From Chitinophaga ginsengisoli (GTDB lineage Bacteria > Bacteroidota > Bacteroidia > Chitinophagales > Chitinophagaceae): a stretch of 64,000 nt of DNA. The notes under the pieces were generated by a model, which worked only from the letters and a program-made list of their open reading frames with translations, was not told the origin of the DNA and did not search any database. Of this stretch, positions 60,103 through 64,000 are shown piece by piece. The stretch lies in assembly GCF_003014595.1 (NCBI RefSeq), contig NZ_PYGK01000001.1:248001-312000 (forward strand). The letters run 5' to 3'. The translations under genes were made by a program, and so were the position numbers. How positions within the stretch are numbered: the stretch's first letter is position 1; every line of letters starts with the position of its first letter.

Positions 60103-61662
60103 ATGGTCAAGTATTTATTGGGAGTTGCGCTGATGCTCACAGGCATCCTCAACCAGGTAAAAGCACAACTGCCCCCTAAACGGGAATTTCGTGCAGTATG
60201 GATTGCCACCGTAGAAAATATTGACTGGCCTTCCAGGAAAGGATTGCCGGTTGAGATACAGAAACAGGAATTTATCAATCTCCTCGATAAACAACAACGT
60301 AACGGCATGAATGCCGTTATTGTGCAGATCCGTCCGGTAGCTGACGCATTCTATGACTCTCCGTTTGAGCCTTGGTCTGAATACCTGAGTGGCGTACAGG
60401 GGCAGGCGCCTTCTCCATATTATGATCCGCTCCGCTTTATGCTCGAAGAGACCCATAAACGGGGTATGGAATTCCATGCGTGGTTCAACCCTTACCGCGC
60501 GGCGATCAGTACAGGCAAAAATAGCGTTGCTCCCAATCACATCACCCGTATGCGGCCTCAGTGGTTCGTCAATTTTGACGGCAAGAAATATTTCGACCCC
60601 GGTATCCCGGAAGTACGTGAATATGTTACGCAGATCATCCGGGACGTGGTACGTCGCTACGACATAGATGCCGTACACTTCGATGATTATTTCTACCCTT
60701 ACCCCGTTGCCGGCAGGGATTTTCCTGATCACAATTCCTATCGCCAATACGGCCGTAATATGCTGAAAGACGATTGGCGCCGCTGGAATGTGGATACCAC
60801 TATCCAGATGGTGAGCAAAATGATCAAGGAAGAAAAACCCTGGGTAAAGTTTGGGATCAGCCCCTTCGGTATCTGGCGGAATAAAAACAAAGACCAGGAT
60901 GGTTCTTATACCACAGGACTCTCCAATTACGACGACCTGTACGCTGACGTACGTAAATGGCTGAAGAATGGCTGGATTGACTATGTAGCGCCTCAGTTGT
61001 ACTGGGAGCGGGGACACCGGGCAGCCAACTACGAATTGCTGCTTAACTGGTGGGCCCAGCATGGTTATGGCCGTAATGTATACATCGGTCATGGGGTATA
61101 CCGCCTGCGCAGTAGCGCCGCCTGGAGCAATCCGCTAGAACTGCCTATACAGATCACAGAACTCCGCACCCTCAACACCATCCATGGAAGCGCCTTTTAT
61201 AGTAATAAATCATTCAGTGGCAATCCTTTAGGGTTTGAGGATACACTGCGCAACCATTTTTACCGTTATCCGGCGCTGCGTCCCGCTATGCCATGGATAA
61301 ACCTGCCTGCGCCGTTACCACCTTATTTTATCGATGCCTTTGAAAGAATGGATGGCCTGCATCTTTACTGGGCAGACGACGACACGTCCGGCCGCACGCA
61401 ACAATACGTGCTGTACCGTTTCAATGCCAGCGAATCCATCAATCTGAACGATCCTACCAAGATCCTGGCCATCATACAGCAGATGCCCGACCCGCAGTTC
61501 ATCGATTATTCCTATGTGAAAGGGACGCTCTACACATATGTGGTGACTGCATTGAACCGGCTGCAGACCGAAAGCTGGGCAAGCGATCCTTTATACATGA
61601 AGAAGTCCGGGAAGAAGACCTTATTTGTGTTTGATCCCGAACCGGCAGGCAGATATCAATAA
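60103..61662 (+). CDS. GHL10-type (family 10-like) glycosyl hydrolase, YngK-like
   Basis: A 519-residue secreted protein: signal peptide (1-21), then a GHL10/DUF187 TIM barrel (about 27-350) with FRAVWIATVENIDWPS, NAVIVQIRPVADAFY, GMEFHAWFNPYRAA, FDPGIPEVREY, and AVHFDDYFYPYP with acidic residues of the family. A C-terminal Fn3-like domain (about 415-505) follows. Such enzymes probably act on peptidoglycan-like or exopolysaccharide substrates; unproven. Confidence 0.88.
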   Translation: MVKYLLGVALMLTGILNQVKAQLPPKREFRAVWIATVENIDWPSRKGLPVEIQKQEFINLLDKQQRNGMNAVIVQIRPVADAFYDSPFEPWSEYLSGVQGQAPSPYYDPLRFMLEETHKRGMEFHAWFNPYRAAISTGKNSVAPNHITRMRPQWFVNFDGKKYFDPGIPEVREYVTQIIRDVVRRYDIDAVHFDDYFYPYPVAGRDFPDHNSYRQYGRNMLKDDWRRWNVDTTIQMVSKMIKEEKPWVKFGISPFGIWRNKNKDQDGSYTTGLSNYDDLYADVRKWLKNGWIDYVAPQLYWERGHRAANYELLLNWWAQHGYGRNVYIGHGVYRLRSSAAWSNPLELPIQITELRTLNTIHGSAFYSNKSFSGNPLGFEDTLRNHFYRYPALRPAMPWINLPAPLPPYFIDAFERMDGLHLYWADDDTSGRTQQYVLYRFNASESINLNDPTKILAIIQQMPDPQFIDYSYVKGTLYTYVVTALNRLQTESWASDPLYMKKSGKKTLFVFDPEPAGRYQ

Positions 61663-61674
61663 CTTATTACACAT

Positions 61675-61717
61675 AAAAAAAGCGGGGAGCAAGTCAAACT
61701 TGCTCCCCGCTTTTTTT
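61675..61717. terminator. Bidirectional terminator between GHL10 and pafA
   Basis: Perfect 19-bp arms (A-run, GCGGGGAGCAAG; complement with T-run), 5-nt loop, between convergent genes. Confidence 0.95.
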
Positions 61718-61729
61718 ATCAATGAGCCA

Positions 61730-63367
61730 TTATTTGTATACGGCCTGTACCGGCTTGCCTACGGCACCATTCGGCATCTGGATATGCAGCATTGCCGCAA
61801 TGGTCGGTGCAATATCCGCCATACTCACCACATCGTTGCTGGCTCCGTGTTTCACATGCCAGCCCATAAATACCAGGGGCAGGTGAGTATCATACGGATT
61901 CCAGTTACCATGGGTCGTGCCTTTGTCAGAACCAGAATACCACCCCGGCTCAGGAATGATCACAACTGACCCGCAACGTTTGGAATTATAGCCATTGGCG
62001 ATCATCGTTTTGATGGGTTCCGGTATAGGACTATTTCCCAGGTTATCCACATCCGCCGCGAACTGCACGCCTGGCAGCTTTTGCAGGTACTGAACAGTTA
62101 TCTTCTTTATAGCATCATAGTCCAGTTTCTGTGCGGAGATCGTTTTCAGATCAAACCCGATATGGTAGTTCTCTGAAGTCAATGCCAGTTTATCTGCACC
62201 AAAACGATCTTTCAGTACGGCATTCAATCCTGTCATCATTTTGCTGTCTGGCAGCCCGGCGGGGATCTTGTATTCTTTCATAAATCCTACGGAATTGGCT
62301 GCACCATGATCAGCAGAGAGGAATACCAGGTATTTACCTTTACCAACGCGCTGGTCCAGGTAACGGAAAAACGTCGCCAGGTCTTTATCCAGACGCAGGT
62401 AGGTATCTTCTACTTCAATAGAATTAGGCCCATATTTATGCCCCACATAATCTGTTGAAGCACAGTTGATGGTAAGAAAATCCGTCACTGTATTGCTGCC
62501 CAGGTTGTATCCTTCAATAGCTGCTTTGGCAAATTCGAGGGTGAGTGTATTGCCGGAAGGAGTAGTGCGCAGGCTTCCTTTATCCTTCTGGTAAATAGCA
62601 GGCATATTATGCGGGAATGCAGGAGCTGTTTCACCGCTGAAGGTGCCTTCCCATTTCGCGGTATCTGCTGTACTCTGAATGTAAGTATTGATAGGATATA
62701 GCGTCTCCCATGGTTTTGACATCATCTGCGCCGGCAGCTGGCGGGCATTAAATGCCTTTGTCCATTCCGGCAGGTCCCGCATATAATAAGTACTGGTCAC
62801 AAAGCTGGCATTGCTGTCATCCAGCCAGAAAGCGCCATCAGCGGCATGCCCGGCAGGCAGAATAGAAGCCCTGTCTTTCAGGGATATGCCCACAACCTTT
62901 GACCGGAAGTTAGTCGCTATTTTCAGCTCGTCTGTGATCGTAGAGGCCAGCAGGTTACGGGGAGACATTCTACCCACATCAGAGGTGGTACCCACCGACT
63001 GTTCGACCGTATCTTCTGTGCAATACCAGTGGCGGCCGCTTACCTGGTCAGTCCAGTCATTGCCGGTGATACCGTGAATGGCAGGTACAGAACCCGTGTA
63101 AATAGTACTGTGACCCACCGCTGTAAAGGAAGGCAAATGCGTAATGAAAGTATTCTCACAGGAAAAGCCTTCAGACAGCATTCTCCTGAATCCACCGGCT
63201 TCATAGCGGTCATAATACCGGTACAGGTAGTCCCAACGCATCTGGTCAACAACAATACCTATAACTAATTTCGGACGCTCTACCGGCTTCTGGGCAGAAA
63301 CAACAACTGTCTGCAACATGGCGCCGGTGAGCACCAGTGCAGACAGTGAATGGCATATTTTTCTCAT
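61730..63367 (-). CDS. pafA: PafA-type alkaline phosphatase
   Basis: A 545-residue secreted alkaline-phosphatase-superfamily enzyme. Signal peptide 1-25. The nucleophile Thr is in PSFTAVGHSTIYTG; Asn in ITGNDW; Lys and Arg in SLKDRASILP, all as in Chryseobacterium PafA (Thr79, Asn100, Lys162, Arg164). Metal ligands appear in VVDQMRWDYL, LSADHGAANS and STDYVGHKYGP. PafA is phosphate-irrepressible and works on phosphomonoesters in the periplasm, the main phosphatase of Bacteroidota. Confidence 0.92.
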   Translation of the reverse strand: MRKICHSLSALVLTGAMLQTVVVSAQKPVERPKLVIGIVVDQMRWDYLYRYYDRYEAGGFRRMLSEGFSCENTFITHLPSFTAVGHSTIYTGSVPAIHGITGNDWTDQVSGRHWYCTEDTVEQSVGTTSDVGRMSPRNLLASTITDELKIATNFRSKVVGISLKDRASILPAGHAADGAFWLDDSNASFVTSTYYMRDLPEWTKAFNARQLPAQMMSKPWETLYPINTYIQSTADTAKWEGTFSGETAPAFPHNMPAIYQKDKGSLRTTPSGNTLTLEFAKAAIEGYNLGSNTVTDFLTINCASTDYVGHKYGPNSIEVEDTYLRLDKDLATFFRYLDQRVGKGKYLVFLSADHGAANSVGFMKEYKIPAGLPDSKMMTGLNAVLKDRFGADKLALTSENYHIGFDLKTISAQKLDYDAIKKITVQYLQKLPGVQFAADVDNLGNSPIPEPIKTMIANGYNSKRCGSVVIIPEPGWYSGSDKGTTHGNWNPYDTHLPLVFMGWHVKHGASNDVVSMADIAPTIAAMLHIQMPNGAVGKPVQAVYK

Positions 63368-63524
63368 GATAATAATTTCAACAACAAATAAGTCCTGACT
63401 ACTAAGGCTTTCGGTTATTTAAGGTTGTCAAATTATCTATCCTTTCAAAATTAAGTTCGTGCAAATAGTACCAGCGGGAATATAAGAGGATAAACACCTT
63501 GTTTCTTCTCTGCGTCTTCTCTGC

Positions 63525-63557
63525 TTGTTCTCTCCTTGTTCTCTCCTTGTTCTCTCA
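63525..63557 (+). repeat. 11-bp tandem repeat, three copies
   Basis: TTGTTCTCTCC, TTGTTCTCTCC, TTGTTCTCTCA adjacent, in the gap between pafA and the aquaporin gene. The region is C/T-rich (polypyrimidine). Confidence 0.85.
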
Positions 63558-63580
63558 GGCAGAATGTCCCTCATTTCCTG

Positions 63581-64000
63581 CTAATTGGCAACGGGTTGTA
63601 GACATAAATACAATACTGCTGCAATAGCCGCTCCGATAAATGGACCAAGCACCGGTATCCAGGCATAGTCCCATCCACTGCCTTCTTTCCCTTTAACCGG
63701 GAGGATAGCATGCATGATACGCGGTCCTAAATCCCTTACAGGATTAATAGCATACCCGGTTGTACCTCCCAGCGACAGTCCGATGGCCAGTACCAGCAGG
63801 GCGACGGGTAAGGCTCCCAAAGAACCCATTCCCACCGGCGTTTTCTCTTTCCCTAGTTCCGCCCCGGTAAAGTAAAAGATGGTGAACAATAGTACGAAAG
63901 TGCCTATTACCTCACTCCCTAAATTGCGTCCGTTGTTCCTGATAGCCGGCGCCGTACAGTAACAAGCCTGTATCAGCCCCGGGTCTGAAGTAATATCCAG
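63581..64000 (-). CDS. glpF: Aquaglyceroporin (GlpF-like), C-terminal part, cut by window edge
   Basis: The frame is open to the window end; codons from 64000 read onwards include GSEVIGTFVLLFTIFYFTGA, typical of MIP channels. The second half has the loop E motif as INPVRDLGPR: NPA of the family is NPV here, while Arg and the Asp typical of glycerol channels are kept. Then WDYAWIPVLGPFIGA, a final helix. Likely glycerol uptake facilitator. The 5' end is outside the window. Confidence 0.88.
   Translation of the reverse strand: MDITSDPGLIQACYCTAPAIRNNGRNLGSEVIGTFVLLFTIFYFTGAELGKEKTPVGMGSLGALPVALLVLAIGLSLGGTTGYAINPVRDLGPRIMHAILPVKGKEGSGWDYAWIPVLGPFIGAAIAAVLYLCLQPVAN

Noticed and set aside
60115..61092. 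325-codon minus-strand frame inside the GHL10 gene
   Set aside because: It is an antisense shadow of a gene with clear family motifs; its product has no recognisable domain.

Overview
The window looks like chromosome of a Bacteroidota bacterium, most likely family Chitinophagaceae (a Chitinophaga-like soil or gliding bacterium). Grounds: a gliding-motility gldH, BatD/BatE proteins, GLPGLI-family proteins, a PafA-type phosphatase, a PNGase F-like N-glycanase, a CarboxypepD_reg/beta-barrel outer-membrane protein, a fused CcoN-CcoO oxidase subunit, and many Bacteroidota-type promoter elements (TAnnTTTG, in two places with TTG 19-20 bp upstream). Coding density is high. I see no rRNA, tRNA, CRISPR array, prophage or insertion sequence.

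Layout. 0-6 kb: phospholipid genes cdsA (cut by the window edge) and psd, a small Cys-rich secreted protein, a HAD nucleotidase, an SDR, batD-batE. 6-11.8 kb (minus strand): a LytTR regulator with a LytS-like kinase whose ATP-binding N-box is degenerate, then yicC-gldH-histidine kinase-OmpR regulator, and an RluE-type pseudouridine synthase. 11.8-23.2 kb: an FNR-like regulator followed by a full cbb3 oxidase cluster (fixI, ccoS, ccoNO, ccoQ, ccoP, ccoG, fixH, a TauE/SafE-like protein, hemN). Its promoter carries two FNR-like dyads exactly 22 bp apart.

23.7-34.4 kb: an LpxD-like acyltransferase, a secreted unknown, an NAD-dependent epimerase, 3-hydroxybutyryl-CoA dehydrogenase, pheS, a two-component system, and divergent from it a GLPGLI-protein/beta-barrel pair with a 10-bp tandem repeat in the shared upstream region. 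34.5-47 kb: a Tat-type sugar isomerase, GNAT, a lipoprotein, mqnC (futalosine menaquinone route), two aspartyl-protease-fold proteins, an active/inactive M16 peptidase pair, a YitT protein, an arginase-fold protein lacking one metal site, and a 42-residue putative lipoprotein.

47-64 kb: a glycosyltransferase, an ArsC-like protein, polA, GNAT, a C1 peptidase, a roughly 590-bp nested inverted-repeat element in a 0.9-kb non-coding stretch, tsaC, mtgA, nadR-like kinase and pnuC (NAD salvage), a GLPGLI/PNGase F fusion, nfu, a GHL10 glycosyl hydrolase, pafA, and the 3' part of an aquaglyceroporin gene.

The best candidates for something undescribed are the nested palindromic element (53.63-54.22 kb), the doubled FNR-box architecture of the cbb3 locus with its 11-bp tandem repeats, and several proteins with specific loss of catalytic residues. 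Nothing here is clearly a new defence or mobile system.
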